A DNA stretch of 64,000 nucleotides, from contig CAWIEF010000002.1 of NCBI GenBank assembly GCA_963835135.1, forward strand, positions 310,001-374,000, written 5' to 3'. A program made the position numbers and the translations under genes. This DNA comes from JAVVHH01 sp963835135. GTDB taxonomy: Bacteria > Pseudomonadota > Alphaproteobacteria > Acetobacterales > Acetobacteraceae. The notes under the pieces are model-generated. The model worked only from the letters and a program-made list of their open reading frames with translations. It ran no database searches and was not told the DNA's origin. Positions 1 through 9,223 of the stretch are shown in pieces. Each line of letters begins with the position of its first letter. Within the stretch, counting starts at the first letter, position 1.

Positions 1-846
1 GATGCGGTCGGGCTCCATGTTGGCGCGCGGGTAGAACTCGTCGCGGACCTGCTTGGCCAGCGCGGGCGTCACCCCCGCCCACTTTGCATATGCGTCCAGC
101 GCGGCCGGGTCGGAATACAGCCAGGCCAGCGTCTCGCGATAGGCCGCCATGTACCGGTCGATCATGTCTGCCTTGCGCGCCACCGCGCCGGCATTGGCGA
201 TCATCACGCGCACCGACTCGTCGGCGAATTCCGGCACGTCGCTGCCGCGCCCGACGATGCGGGTCCGTCCCGCCTGGGCCGCCTCGACGCCGAACGGCGG
301 GGACGCCCAGCCGATGTCGATCTGGCCCGACATGGTCTGCGTGTAAGTCGAAGCCGGGCTGCCGGCAGCCACCGGATTGAGCTTGATGTTGAACACGCGC
401 TGGAAGCCGCGGACGACGAGGTCGGTCGATGATCCGGTCGTCGAGTAGGCGATGCTCCTCCCGTCCGCGTCCTTGATCGACTGGATCGGCGAGGGGCCCG
501 GCACATACCAGTAGAGGTCATGCGCGCCGACCATCGAATTGCCGATGATCCGCACCGGTGCGCCCTTGCCGAACGCGCCGAGCACGCCGTAGGTGCCGAC
601 GCCGATGCCCACGTCGACGCTCCCGGAGATCACCGCCTGTTGCGTCTGCCCGCCGCCCTCGGTGTAGAGGATCTCGAGCGTCAGGCCATGCGTCCTGAAG
701 AACCCGGCATCCTGGCCCAGCTCGGACACGCTGTTCTCCCAGTTCCCGCGCTGCCCGATCGCCAATTTCAGCAGATCGTCCGCCCGGGCAGACGGGGCGA
801 GTGCAGGCAGCACGAGCAGAGCGGCGAGCAGGCAACGGCGGCGCAT
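1..846 (-). CDS. NitT/TauT-family ABC substrate-binding protein (C-terminus off window)
   Basis: Periplasmic binding protein of a nitrate/sulfonate/pyrimidine-type importer. The frame is open from an ATG at 846 to the window edge, so only about 282 N-terminal residues are visible. A signal peptide is clear: MRRR, a leucine/alanine-rich core and a cleavage site near SARA-DD. The mature part has the SsuA/TauA pattern: a G-x-V-D-V-G-I-G stretch, then GNSMVGAHDLYWYV, a hinge, and GQIDIGWASPPFG. It is the last gene of a minus-strand operon and starts one base after the upstream permease stop. The ligand cannot be told; family ligands include sulfonates, nitrate and pyrimidine precursors. Confidence 0.85.
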   Translation of the reverse strand, partial: MRRRCLLAALLVLPALAPSARADDLLKLAIGQRGNWENSVSELGQDAGFFRTHGLTLEILYTEGGGQTQQAVISGSVDVGIGVGTYGVLGAFGKGAPVRIIGNSMVGAHDLYWYVPGPSPIQSIKDADGRSIAYSTTGSSTDLVVRGFQRVFNIKLNPVAAGSPASTYTQTMSGQIDIGWASPPFGVEAAQAGRTRIVGRGSDVPEFADESVRVMIANAGAVARKADMIDRYMAAYRETLAWLYSDPAALDAYAKWAGVTPALAKQVRDEFYPRANMEPDRI

Positions 847-847
847 A

Positions 848-1609
848 TCAACTCTCCCTGACGGCCGTCGCCCCGGCAGCCCGGCGCGCGGCATGACCGA
901 TCGCGATGTTGATCGCCGCGGCGAAACCCACCACGACGATCAGCAACCCATACATCCGCGGCATGTCGAACCGCGCATACGCCTGCATCACCGCGAACCC
1001 GATGCCCTGGTTCGACAGCTTGGTCTCCGCCAGCAACACGCCGATCAGCGCCACGCCGAACCCGAGCCGCGCCCCGTTCAGCATCGGCGCCACCGCCGCC
1101 GGCACATACACCTTCATCAGCGTCTGGTCGGCCCGAGCCCGGAACGAACGCGCCACCCGCAGCAGCACCGGGTCGACCCCTCTGACGGCCGCTGCGGTGC
1201 TCAGCAGCACCGGGAAGAAGCACGACACCGCGCCCATCGCCACTTTCGATCCCGGCCCGACGCCGCAGAACAGGATCAGCACCGGGAACAGGATGATCTT
1301 CGGCGTCGGCGCCAACCACGTCATCCAGCGTTCGAGTGCTGCGGCGAGGAACGCCGAGGCCCCGAACGCCAGGCCCAGCGCCACGCCCAGCGCTCCGCCG
1401 ATCGCCAGCGCCGCCGCCAGCTCGCCGCCGCTGACGGCCGCGTTCCGCCAGAACCCCGCATCGGTCACCACCGACCACAGCCCGGCCGCCAACGCCTGCA
1501 GCGGCGGAACCACGTCGCGGAACAGCAGCCCCGACATCGCCAGGGCCTGCCAGGCTCCCAGCAGGACGACGGCTGCCACCAGCCGCGGCACGAATGTCCC
1601 GGACGGCAT
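848..1609 (-). CDS. ABC transporter permease, SsuC/TauC type
   Basis: Inner-membrane permease of 253 residues, the usual size for this family, with about six hydrophobic segments and the ATPase-coupling loop around residues 140-185 (from AAVRGVDPVLLRVARSF to VAPMLNGARLG). I chose the ATG at 1609 because it overlaps the TGA of the upstream permease as ATGA, the coupling seen throughout this operon. A longer in-frame extension runs to 2293 but only translates the neighbouring gene in a wrong frame. It probably forms a heterodimeric channel with the next permease. Confidence 0.88.
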   Translation of the reverse strand: MPSGTFVPRLVAAVVLLGAWQALAMSGLLFRDVVPPLQALAAGLWSVVTDAGFWRNAAVSGGELAAALAIGGALGVALGLAFGASAFLAAALERWMTWLAPTPKIILFPVLILFCGVGPGSKVAMGAVSCFFPVLLSTAAAVRGVDPVLLRVARSFRARADQTLMKVYVPAAVAPMLNGARLGFGVALIGVLLAETKLSNQGIGFAVMQAYARFDMPRMYGLLIVVVGFAAAINIAIGHAARRAAGATAVRES

Positions 1610-2358
1610 CAGCCCCTCCGCCGCAGCCATCGCTCGCCCCCGTCGAGGGCGACGAAGAACAGCACGCTGACCAGCACCACGAACCCGATCGCCGCCCAGG
1701 TGCCGGCCAGGTCGTAGCGCTCCGACAAGTCGTTGATCAGCGCGCCGAGCCCGCCGAGATTGATCAGGAACTCGACGCCCACGACGTTGATCAGCCCGAA
1801 CATCAGCGCCAGTCGCAACCCGGTGAACACGCTCGGCAGCGCGGCCGGCAGCAGCACCCGCCGGAACTCCGCCGCCCGGCCCAAGCCGAGCGACCGCCCC
1901 ACCGCCAACAACACCGGCCGCACCGCGGCGAACCCCGCCACCGTCTGCAGCACCACCGGCGGCAGCGCCGAGGCGAACGCGATCACCACCACCGTCAGCG
2001 AGGACCGCCCGAAGAGCACCAGGAACAGCGGATAGGCCAACACCAGGGGCGCCGCCGCGAGCACCGCCACCCAAGGCTCGAACGAACGCCGCATCAGCGG
2101 CCACCGATACAGCGCCGCGCCCAGCCCCGTCCCCACCAGCGTGGCCAGCGCGCCCGCCGCGAACGTTTCGGCCACGGTCACCAGGAAGCGCGACGCGACA
2201 TGTTCCTCGCCCAGCAGCCGCGGCAGCGCGCCCGCGATCTCCGTCGGCCGCGGCACCGTGTATTCGTCCACCACTCCGGCGCCGATCGCCCATTGCAGCA
2301 GGACGATCAGCAGCGCGATCAGCCCCAGCCCCAGCAATGGCGCGACGGCCGATCTCAC
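1609..2358 (-). CDS. ABC transporter permease, SsuC/TauC type
   Basis: Second permease of the importer, 249 residues, with N-terminal membrane anchor (LGLIALLIVLLQWAIGAG), five further hydrophobic segments and the coupling loop around VGRSLGLGRAAEFRRVLLPA. The GTG start at 2358 overlaps the ATPase TGA (2357-2355) as GTGA. It lies in the same frame as the N-terminal part of the ATPase, so the ATPase frameshift makes an uninterrupted reading frame from 3186 to 1609. The middle of that frame is arginine/alanine nonsense, so this is not a real ATPase-permease fusion. Confidence 0.85.
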   Translation of the reverse strand: MRSAVAPLLGLGLIALLIVLLQWAIGAGVVDEYTVPRPTEIAGALPRLLGEEHVASRFLVTVAETFAAGALATLVGTGLGAALYRWPLMRRSFEPWVAVLAAAPLVLAYPLFLVLFGRSSLTVVVIAFASALPPVVLQTVAGFAAVRPVLLAVGRSLGLGRAAEFRRVLLPAALPSVFTGLRLALMFGLINVVGVEFLINLGGLGALINDLSERYDLAGTWAAIGFVVLVSVLFFVALDGGERWLRRRG

Positions 2359-3186
2359 CCGCCCGCGTCCCGCAGGCCGCGCGAGGCTTCTTCGCGCAGA
2401 TCGGCCCAGAGCGACGCCACCGCCGCGCCGAACGCCGGGCTGGTCACCGCGTCGCCCGTGCGCGGCCGCGGCAAGTCGATCGTGACGAACCGCTTCAGCC
2501 GCCCGGGCCGGTAGGTCATCACCAGCACCCGGTCCGACAGCTGCACCGCCTCGGTGATGCTGTGCGTGATCAGCAGCGTCGTCTGCCGCAGCTCCTGCTG
2601 GATCTGCAGCACCTTGTCGCCCAGCAGCAGCCGCGTCTGCTCGTCGAGTGCGGCGAACGGCTCGTCCATCAGCAGCAGCCGCGGCTTGGCCGCGAGCGTG
2701 CGGGCGATGCAGACGCGTTGCCGCATCCCGCCCGACAGCTCCGACGGCATCCGCCGCTCGAATCCGCGCAAGCCCGACCATGTCGATGAACCGCCGCGCC
2801 CGGTCGTGCCGCTCGCTTCTCGCCAGCCTGGCCAGCTCCAGGGGAAACGCCACGTTGTCGATCACCGTCCGCCACGGAAAGCAGGATTCCTCCTGGAACA
2901 CGGTGCCCACCGCCGGATGCGGTCCGCGTACCGGCATTCCCTCCACGCTGACCTGCCCGCTGGTCGGCGTCTGCAGCCCGGCGATGATGTTGAACAGCGT
3001 CGACTTGCCGCAGCCGGACGGCCCGATCACCGACACGAACTCGCCGGGCCGTATGTCGAACGACACGTCGTCCACCGCCGTCACGCCATCCGCCGGCGTG
3101 CCGAAGCGTTTGGTCACTCCGGCCACCGCCAGCATGGGCGCGCCCGTCGCGGCGTCCGGCGCCAGGTCCGCCAGGGTCGCGCTCAC
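2355..3186 (-). CDS. ABC transporter ATP-binding protein, SsuB/TauB type, one-base frameshift
   Basis: Cytoplasmic ATPase of the NitT/TauT importer. The N-terminal part (GTG start at 3186, overlapping the upstream TGA) carries Walker A GPSGCGKST and the Q-loop VFQEESCFPW. The C-terminal part, in another frame and ending at 2355, carries the signature LSGGMRQRV, Walker B LLLMDEPFAALDEQT and the switch histidine in LLITHSITEA. The frames meet near 2769: GTC GGG CTT is followed by one surplus G before CGC GGA TTC. Without it the product is a normal 276-residue ATPase with VGLRGFERRMP at the join. Both halves are well conserved, so sequencing error is likelier than decay, though a real pseudogene is possible. 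Confidence 0.8.
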
Positions 3187-4979
3187 GTGTCGTGCCGGAC
3201 GAGGGCGGACGCCATCGCCGGCGTGTAGCCCGGCGCCACCCGCACGTCGACCACCGCCACCGCGCCGGCCTCGACCGCGGCGATCGCCTCGGCGAACACC
3301 CCGGCCAGAGCGGCCATGTCCTTGACCGGCCCGAACCCCAGGGCGCCCTGCGCCCTCGCCAGTCCGGCGATGTCCAACTCGGGGTCGGTCATGCGCTGGC
3401 CGATCCACTTGTTCTCCACCGGCCGGCCGCGCTCCCGCGCCATCCGCTCCTGGTGCACCTCGTCGTTGAAGAACGATTGGTTGTTGGCGACCACGATCAG
3501 CAGCGGGATGCGGTAGTGCGCCGCCGTCCACAGCGCCGTCACGCCCATCAGGAAATCGCCATCGCCGCAGATGGACACCGGCAGCCGCCCCGACCCGCGC
3601 AGCGCGAGCGCCGCCCCCACCGAGATGCCCGGGCCGCCGCCGATCCCGCCGCCGCCATCCGAGCCGAGGAAGTCGAGCGGATGCCGGAACGGCCAGAACG
3701 CGCCGTCCCACGACAGCGGCAGGTGCAGCAACGACACCGCCCGGTCGCCGACCGCCTCGAACAACGAGGCGGCCAGATGCGGCACGGCCAACGCAGCGGC
3801 CGGGTCGGGCCGGGGCGCATCCCAGGTTGTCGCCATCGCCTCACCGGGCGGCAGCGCCGCGAGCAAGGCCGTCACCATCGCGTCTGGATCGGCTGCGGCG
3901 AACAGGTCGACCGGGGCCAGCGCCTGGTGATCGGCGCTCCAGCCATTGTGCAACACGTGATCGAGCGAGACCTGGATGACCCGCCCGCTAGGCGCCGCGC
4001 CGCCGAACGCCGCCTTGAGGGTGCCGCCGAGATCGACCCAATCCAACGAAAGGATCACGTCGGCCTCGCGCAGCGCCGCCGCGGTCTCGGCCGCGGGAAA
4101 CACGCCGGGCATGCCGACATGCAACGGGTGGTCGGTCGGGAATGCCGCGCCCACCTTCAGATCGGTCGCCACCCGCGCCCGCAACGCCTCGGCCAGTTGC
4201 ACCCGGCGCGCCCAGTGCGGCTCGCCTCGCCCGACCCGCCCGGCCAGGATCACCGGCCGGGCGGCCGCGCGCAACATCTGCGCCGCTTGCTCGACAAGCG
4301 CGGGATCGGGCCCGGCTTGCACGCGCGGCATGAACCGCGCCGGGTCGAGCGTCGGCAACGCCTCCGGCAGCGGCGCTTCCTGCATCGCGGCATCGAGATT
4401 GACGTAAACGGGGCCGCATGGCGCGGTCCGCGCCAGCCAAGCCGCCCGGAACAGCGCCTCTCGCGCCGCGGCCGGAGAGGCGGGTTGCGCATCCCACTTC
4501 ACATAGGCGCGCACGATCGCGCCCTGATCCTGCGCGGTATGGATCCAGTCGATCCAAGGCCGCCGCCGCGCCGCATCCACCGGCCCGGTCGCGCCCAGCA
4601 CGATCACCGGCATACGGTCGCACCACGCGTTGAAGATCGCCATGGTCGCGTGGAACAGCCCGACATTGGAGTGCACCGCCGCCAGCATCGGCGTGCCCGT
4701 CACCTTCGCCCACCCCTGCGCGATCGCGACCGCGTGCTCCTCATGCAGGCAGAGCAGCATCTGCGGCGCCGCGTTGCCGAGATGGTTGACCAGGCTGTCA
4801 TGCAGGCCGCGATACGACGCGCCGGGGTTCAGGGCGACATACGGAATCTGTAGATCGCGCAACGCCTCCGCCACGGCATCGCTGCCGAACCTCTGGTGGC
4901 CGGCGGGCGACCCGGCCGGCCGCTCGAGCCCAGCCGCACGATCCGTCTCGCCAGCCTTCGGGACCATGGTGTCGGGCAT
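3183..4979 (-). CDS. thiamine-diphosphate-dependent enzyme, acetolactate synthase/benzoylformate decarboxylase-like
   Basis: 598-residue ThDP enzyme with the usual three-domain layout. The Pyr domain has the catalytic glutamate in LHEEHAVAIAQG (E80). The PP domain has the GDG...NN diphosphate/metal motif at about residues 472-500 (GDGDFLMG ... VVANNQ). No membrane or secretion signal, so cytoplasmic. It is the first gene of the importer operon, with GTGA overlap to the ATPase, so it may act on the imported compound or its product. Family reactions are decarboxylation or carboligation of 2-oxo acids; sulfoacetaldehyde acetyltransferase is one alternative given the taurine-type importer. The exact substrate cannot be read from sequence. 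Confidence 0.82.
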   Translation of the reverse strand: MPDTMVPKAGETDRAAGLERPAGSPAGHQRFGSDAVAEALRDLQIPYVALNPGASYRGLHDSLVNHLGNAAPQMLLCLHEEHAVAIAQGWAKVTGTPMLAAVHSNVGLFHATMAIFNAWCDRMPVIVLGATGPVDAARRRPWIDWIHTAQDQGAIVRAYVKWDAQPASPAAAREALFRAAWLARTAPCGPVYVNLDAAMQEAPLPEALPTLDPARFMPRVQAGPDPALVEQAAQMLRAAARPVILAGRVGRGEPHWARRVQLAEALRARVATDLKVGAAFPTDHPLHVGMPGVFPAAETAAALREADVILSLDWVDLGGTLKAAFGGAAPSGRVIQVSLDHVLHNGWSADHQALAPVDLFAAADPDAMVTALLAALPPGEAMATTWDAPRPDPAAALAVPHLAASLFEAVGDRAVSLLHLPLSWDGAFWPFRHPLDFLGSDGGGGIGGGPGISVGAALALRGSGRLPVSICGDGDFLMGVTALWTAAHYRIPLLIVVANNQSFFNDEVHQERMARERGRPVENKWIGQRMTDPELDIAGLARAQGALGFGPVKDMAALAGVFAEAIAAVEAGAVAVVDVRVAPGYTPAMASALVRHDT

Positions 4980-5022
4980 TCCTCTTCCCCCAGGCGTCGA
5001 GCCGCACGGCCTTCTTACTTGG

Positions 5023-5057
5023 ATTGACCGTATACCCCCGATCGGCCTATCGTCAAT
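5023..5057. promoter_or_regulatory. face-to-face divergent promoter with ATTGAC/GTCAAT inverted repeat
   Basis: In the 128-bp gap between the importer operon and the MarR gene, ATTGAC at 5023-5028 is mirrored by GTCAAT at 5052-5057. On the minus strand TTGACG (5056-5051) lies 16 bases from TATACG (5034-5029), a good -35/-10 pair. On the plus strand TTGACC (5024-5029) can pair with a TATCGT-like -10 near 5049. The two promoters therefore occupy the same DNA, and the arms are an obvious place for the adjacent MarR protein to bind. Inference from spacing and consensus only. Confidence 0.45.
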
Positions 5058-5107
5058 GCGAACGAGACACCATGAATAAACATCAGCAAACGATCCGGTG
5101 ATCTGTC

Positions 5108-5554
5108 ATGGATACTGTTGAAATCCAAAATATCTTCGACATGCCAGGACATCTGATCCGCCGGGTCAAGCAAGTCTCCACCGCGCTATTCATCGAGGAA
5201 TGTGGCGAATTCGACTTGACCTCGGTCCAGTTCGCCGCCCTGCAATCCATCGACCGCAACCCAGGCGTCGACGCCACGCGGCTGTCCGCCCTGATCGCGT
5301 TCGACCGGTCGACCATCGGCGACGTCCTCGACCGGATGGAACACAAGGGCTGGATCCGCCGCGCCTCCGCCCCGGCCGACCGCCGGATCAAGCTGATCGA
5401 CCTGTCGCCCGCCGGCCGCGCGCTACTGCACCGCGTCGGTCCGGCGGTCCAGCGCGTGCAAGAGCGCATCCTCGCGCCGCTCGACCCGGCCGAGCGGCGC
5501 GATTTCATCCGCATCTTGCAACGACTGGCCGACCCGAGGAACGCGGCGGTCTAG
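5108..5554 (+). CDS. MarR-family transcriptional regulator
   Basis: 148-residue winged-helix regulator. Helix-turn-helix and wing are visible around residues 52-103: a DATRLSALIAFDRSTIGDVL recognition region followed by LDRMEHKGWIRRASAPADRR, the DR-R wing typical of MarR. MarR proteins bind palindromes and are released by small, often aromatic, ligands. Here it is the first gene of a plus-strand set (aldolase, aromatic hydroxylase, aldo/keto reductase) and faces the ThDP/importer operon across the divergent promoter. A role as local substrate-responsive repressor of both is likely but inferred. Confidence 0.9.
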   Translation: MDTVEIQNIFDMPGHLIRRVKQVSTALFIEECGEFDLTSVQFAALQSIDRNPGVDATRLSALIAFDRSTIGDVLDRMEHKGWIRRASAPADRRIKLIDLSPAGRALLHRVGPAVQRVQERILAPLDPAERRDFIRILQRLADPRNAAV

Positions 5555-5561
5555 GAGAGAA

Positions 5562-6284
5562 ATGATGACCCCATCCCCCGACCTCCTCGCCGACCTCGTC
5601 GCGGCCAATCACATCCTGTTCGATCAGGGCGTCGTCGACGCCTTCGGGCACATCAGCGTCCGCCACGACAAACGGCCGGACCGCTTTCTCCTGGCCCGCA
5701 ACATGGCGCCCGGCAACGTCACCGCCGACGACATCATGGAGTTCGATCTCGACGGCAACCCGGTCGATGCCGCCGGCCGCAAAATCTACCTCGAGCGCTT
5801 CATCCACGGCGAGTTGTTCCGCGCCCGGCCCGACGTCATGTCCGTCGTCCACTCGCATTCCCACAACATCGTCCCGCTCAGCACCGTCAAGGGCGCGCCC
5901 TTGCGGGCGATCTTCCACATGGCGGGCTTCATCGGCGAGGCCGCCCCCGTCTTCGAAATCCGCGATGCCGGCGGCGACGGCACCGACTTGCTCATCACCG
6001 ACAACCGGCTCGGCGCCGCCCTGGCCGCCGAATTCGCCCATTCCGACATCGCGCTCATGCGCGGCCATGGCTCGACCGTGGTGGCGAACTCCATCCCGCT
6101 CGCCGTCTACCGCGCCGTCTATGCCGAACTGAACGCCCGCTATCAGGTGCAGGCCAGCAGCCTCGGCGACGTCACCTATCTGACCGCCGCCGAGGGCCGC
6201 GCCTGCACCGACCGCGTCGAAGGCCAGGTGCAGCGCCCCTGGGAGTTCTGGAAAGCCGAGGCCGCCAAGCGCCGGGCCGCCTGA
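5562..6284 (+). CDS. class II aldolase/adducin family protein
   Basis: 240-residue metal-dependent aldolase-fold protein. The fuculose-phosphate-aldolase pattern is present: E84 in HGELFRA, H97 and H99 in VVHSHSHN, and a distal histidine at H169 in LMRGHGSTVV. Such proteins perform retro-aldol cleavage or decarboxylation. AGGAGAG sits just upstream, with ATG at 5562 or 5565 (two adjacent Met codons). The stop overlaps the start of the next gene by one base (TGATG), so it is co-translated with the hydroxylase. Proteins of this sort recur in aromatic-acid gene clusters, but the substrate here is unknown. Confidence 0.85.
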   Translation: MMTPSPDLLADLVAANHILFDQGVVDAFGHISVRHDKRPDRFLLARNMAPGNVTADDIMEFDLDGNPVDAAGRKIYLERFIHGELFRARPDVMSVVHSHSHNIVPLSTVKGAPLRAIFHMAGFIGEAAPVFEIRDAGGDGTDLLITDNRLGAALAAEFAHSDIALMRGHGSTVVANSIPLAVYRAVYAELNARYQVQASSLGDVTYLTAAEGRACTDRVEGQVQRPWEFWKAEAAKRRAA

Positions 6285-8158
6285 TGCAGTTCCATCTGAA
6301 CGGCTACCGTCCGGGCGACCCTTCCACGGCCGAACCCCGCCCACCCCGGCCGGACCGCGGCGACGTCGACGTCCTGATCGTCGGCTGTGGCCCCGCCGGC
6401 CTCACGCTCGCCGCCCAACTCGCCGCCTTCCCGTCCATCTCCACCCGCATCATCGACCAGAAGCCCGGGCCGCTTCAGGTCGGCCAGGCCGACGGCATCG
6501 CCTGCCGTTCGATGGAGATGTTCCACGCGTTCGGCTTCAGCGACCGGGTCCTGCGCGAGGCCTATTGGGTGAACGAGACGACCTTCTGGAAGCCCGGCGT
6601 CATCGACGGCACCATCGCCCGCGGCGGCCGGGTCCAGGACACCGAGGACGGCCTCTCCGAGTTCCCGCACGTCATCCTCAACCAGGCGCGCATCCACGAC
6701 TTCCTGCTCGACACCATGCGCAGCGCCCCGGCCCATCTCGAGCCGGACTACGCGACCGGCTTCGTCGGCCTCGATCTGCCGCCGCAGCCGGGCGGCCCCG
6801 TCACGGTTCGGCTCGAGCGCGGCGATGGCAAGACCGAGACGCTCCGCGCCCGCTTCGTGGTCGGCTGCGACGGCGCCCGCAGCCAGGTCCGCCGGGCGTT
6901 GGGGCGAACCTTGAACGGTGAGTCCGCCAACCAGGCCTGGGGGGTCATGGACGTCCTCGCCGTCACCGATTTCCCCGACATCCGCCTCAAGACCGCGATC
7001 CATTCCGCCAGCGAGGGAAGCCTGCTCATCATCCCGCGCGAGGGCGGCTATCTCGTGCGCATGTATATCGAGCTCGACAAGCTGGGCGAGCAGGAGCGTA
7101 TCGCCGACCGGGCCATCACGCTCGACCGGCTGATCGCGGCGGCGGGCCGGATCCTGCGCCCCTACACGCTCGAGGTGAAGGACGTCGCCTGGTGGTCGGT
7201 CTACGAGATCGGCCAGCGCCTGTGCGCCAAGTTCGACGACGTGCCGGAGGGTGACGACCGCATCCCCTGCGTCTTCATCGCCGGCGACGCCTGCCACACG
7301 CACAGCCCCAAAGCGGGCCAGGGCATGAACGTCTCCATGCAGGACGGCTTCAACCTCGGCTGGAAGCTTGCCGCGGTCTTGACCGGGCGGAGCAAGCCCG
7401 CCCTCCTGCGCACCTACTCCGCCGAACGTCACGCGGTCGCGGCCGAGCTGATCGACTTCGACCGCGAATGGGCGGCCATGTTCAGCGCCGCGCCCAAGCG
7501 GGCCGGGCTCGAGGGCGGCGTCGACCCGGCCGAGTTCCAGCGCTACTTCGTCCAGCAGGGCCGGTTCACGGCCGGGGTCGCGACACGCTACGCACCCTCC
7601 ATCATCTCCGCCGAGCCACGCAACGAGGATCTCGCCCGGGGCTTCCCGGTCGGCATGCGGTTCCACTCCGCGCCCGTCATCCGTGCCGCCGACGCCAAGC
7701 CGGTCCAGCTCGGCCACGCCGCCACGGCGGACGGACGCTGGCGCCTGTTCCTGTTCGCAGACGCCAGCGACCCGGCTGATCCGGCCGGCCCGCTGCACGC
7801 ACTCTGCACCTTTCTGGCATGCCCGGCCCGCGGCCCGATCGCCCGGTGCACGCCCCCCGAGGCCGACATCAACTCCGTGATCGACGTCCGCGCGGTCCTG
7901 CAATCCAGGCATGAGGACGTCGTCGTCGGCGCGCTCCCCGCCCTGCTCCGACCCCAGAAGGGCCGCTTCGGCCTCGTCGACTACGAGAAGGTGTTCTGCC
8001 CCGATGCCCGGGCCGGAGACATCTTCGACGCGCGCGGCATCGATCGCGCCAGCGGCTGCGTCGTCATCGTCCGGCCGGACCAATATGTCGCACACGTGCT
8101 CAGCCTCGAGGCGCACGACCAAATCGCGGCCTTCTTCGCTGCGTTCGAGCGGGACTGA
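6284..8158 (+). CDS. FAD-dependent aromatic hydroxylase, phenol 2-monooxygenase/3-hydroxybenzoate 4-monooxygenase-like
   Basis: 624-residue class A flavin monooxygenase. It has the N-terminal dinucleotide motif VLIVGCGPAGLTLAAQL, the DG motif in VVGCDGARSQVRR, the second FAD motif IAGDACHTHSPKAGQGMN, and a C-terminal thioredoxin-like domain (about residues 460-620) that distinguishes the phenol 2-monooxygenase/MobA subgroup from shorter hydroxylases. It would insert an ortho hydroxyl into a phenolic ring using NAD(P)H and oxygen in the cytoplasm. Neighbours (MarR, aldolase, reductase) support an aromatic-compound pathway. No ring-cleavage dioxygenase is visible in the window, so the pathway is incomplete here. 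Confidence 0.85.
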   Translation: MQFHLNGYRPGDPSTAEPRPPRPDRGDVDVLIVGCGPAGLTLAAQLAAFPSISTRIIDQKPGPLQVGQADGIACRSMEMFHAFGFSDRVLREAYWVNETTFWKPGVIDGTIARGGRVQDTEDGLSEFPHVILNQARIHDFLLDTMRSAPAHLEPDYATGFVGLDLPPQPGGPVTVRLERGDGKTETLRARFVVGCDGARSQVRRALGRTLNGESANQAWGVMDVLAVTDFPDIRLKTAIHSASEGSLLIIPREGGYLVRMYIELDKLGEQERIADRAITLDRLIAAAGRILRPYTLEVKDVAWWSVYEIGQRLCAKFDDVPEGDDRIPCVFIAGDACHTHSPKAGQGMNVSMQDGFNLGWKLAAVLTGRSKPALLRTYSAERHAVAAELIDFDREWAAMFSAAPKRAGLEGGVDPAEFQRYFVQQGRFTAGVATRYAPSIISAEPRNEDLARGFPVGMRFHSAPVIRAADAKPVQLGHAATADGRWRLFLFADASDPADPAGPLHALCTFLACPARGPIARCTPPEADINSVIDVRAVLQSRHEDVVVGALPALLRPQKGRFGLVDYEKVFCPDARAGDIFDARGIDRASGCVVIVRPDQYVAHVLSLEAHDQIAAFFAAFERD

Positions 8159-8184
8159 TCACGCACGCCAATCGGGAGAGCACA

Positions 8185-9213
8185 ATGGACTTCAACCGCC
8201 TTGGTCACTCGGGACTGCGAGTGCCCGCGCTCGGCTTCGGAACGGCGACGTTCGGCGGAGGCAACGAGTTCTTCCGCGCCTGGGGATCGACCGACGCCGG
8301 CGGCGCATCCCGGCTGGTCGACGTCTGCCTCGATCACGGTGTCAGCCTGTTCGACAGTGCCGACGTCTACTCCGCCGGCTTGGCCGAGGAGATCCTGGGC
8401 AAGGCGATCCAGGGCAAGCGGAACCGCCTGCTGATCTCGACCAAGACGACGTTCCCGATGGGGGATGGGCCGAACGATTTCGGCTCGTCCCGCCAGCACA
8501 TCCTCGACGCCGTCGACGCCTCGCTGGCCCGGCTCGGCGTCAGCCACATCGACCTGCTCCAGCTGCACGGGCAGGACTACAACACGCCGGTCGAGGAGAC
8601 GCTGGCCACGCTCGACCAACTCGTCCGCGCGGGGAAGGTGCGCTACGTCGGCTGCTCGAACTTCTCCGGCTGGCACCTGATGAAGTCGCTCGCCGCCTCC
8701 GACCGTCATGGCTATGCGCGGTACGTCGCGCACCAGGCGTATTACTCGTTGCTCAATCGAGACTACGAGTGGGAGCTGATGCCGCTCGGCCTCGATCAGG
8801 GCGTGGGCGCCGTGGTCTGGAGCCCGCTCGGCTGGGGCAAGCTGACCGGCAAGATACGCCGCAACCAGCCGGCGCAGCCGGGCAGCCGGGCGCACGACAT
8901 TGCCGGCACCGGGCCGCAATACGACGAGGAGCGGCTATTCCGCATCGTCGACGCCTTGGACCGGCTGGCGGGGGAGACGGGCAAGAGCATTCCCCAGATC
9001 GCGCTCAACTGGCTGCTCCGCCGGCCGACGGTCTCGACCGTGATCGTTGGCGCCCGCAACGAGGAGCAGCTCGTGCAGAACATCGGCGCGGTCGGATGGC
9101 AGCTCACCCCCGCGCAAGTGGCCGAGCTCGATGCCGCCAGCGAGGTGACCCCAGCCTACCCGGTCTGGCACCAGCGCGGGTTCCCCATGCTCCACGAACG
9201 GGCCGCGGGCTGA
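8185..9213 (+). CDS. aldo/keto reductase
   Basis: 342-residue TIM-barrel NAD(P)H-dependent oxidoreductase. The catalytic tetrad is recognisable: Asp and Tyr in LFDSADVYSAG, Lys in LLISTKTTF, His in DLLQLHGQDY. The C-terminal cofactor region is RRPTVSTVIVGARNEEQL. GGGAGAG lies about ten bases before the ATG. It follows the aromatic hydroxylase after 26 bases and is probably in the same transcript, reducing an aldehyde or ketone intermediate. YghZ/Tas-like AKRs look similar, so substrate assignment would be guesswork. Confidence 0.88.
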   Translation: MDFNRLGHSGLRVPALGFGTATFGGGNEFFRAWGSTDAGGASRLVDVCLDHGVSLFDSADVYSAGLAEEILGKAIQGKRNRLLISTKTTFPMGDGPNDFGSSRQHILDAVDASLARLGVSHIDLLQLHGQDYNTPVEETLATLDQLVRAGKVRYVGCSNFSGWHLMKSLAASDRHGYARYVAHQAYYSLLNRDYEWELMPLGLDQGVGAVVWSPLGWGKLTGKIRRNQPAQPGSRAHDIAGTGPQYDEERLFRIVDALDRLAGETGKSIPQIALNWLLRRPTVSTVIVGARNEEQLVQNIGAVGWQLTPAQVAELDAASEVTPAYPVWHQRGFPMLHERAAG

Positions 9214-9223
9214 AATCCTCTCC

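Noticed and set aside
1609..3186. Continuous reading frame that looks like an ATPase-permease fusion
   Set aside because: The middle third is arginine/alanine-rich nonsense while the true ATPase C-terminal half with signature and Walker B lies in another frame; a single extra base explains it.
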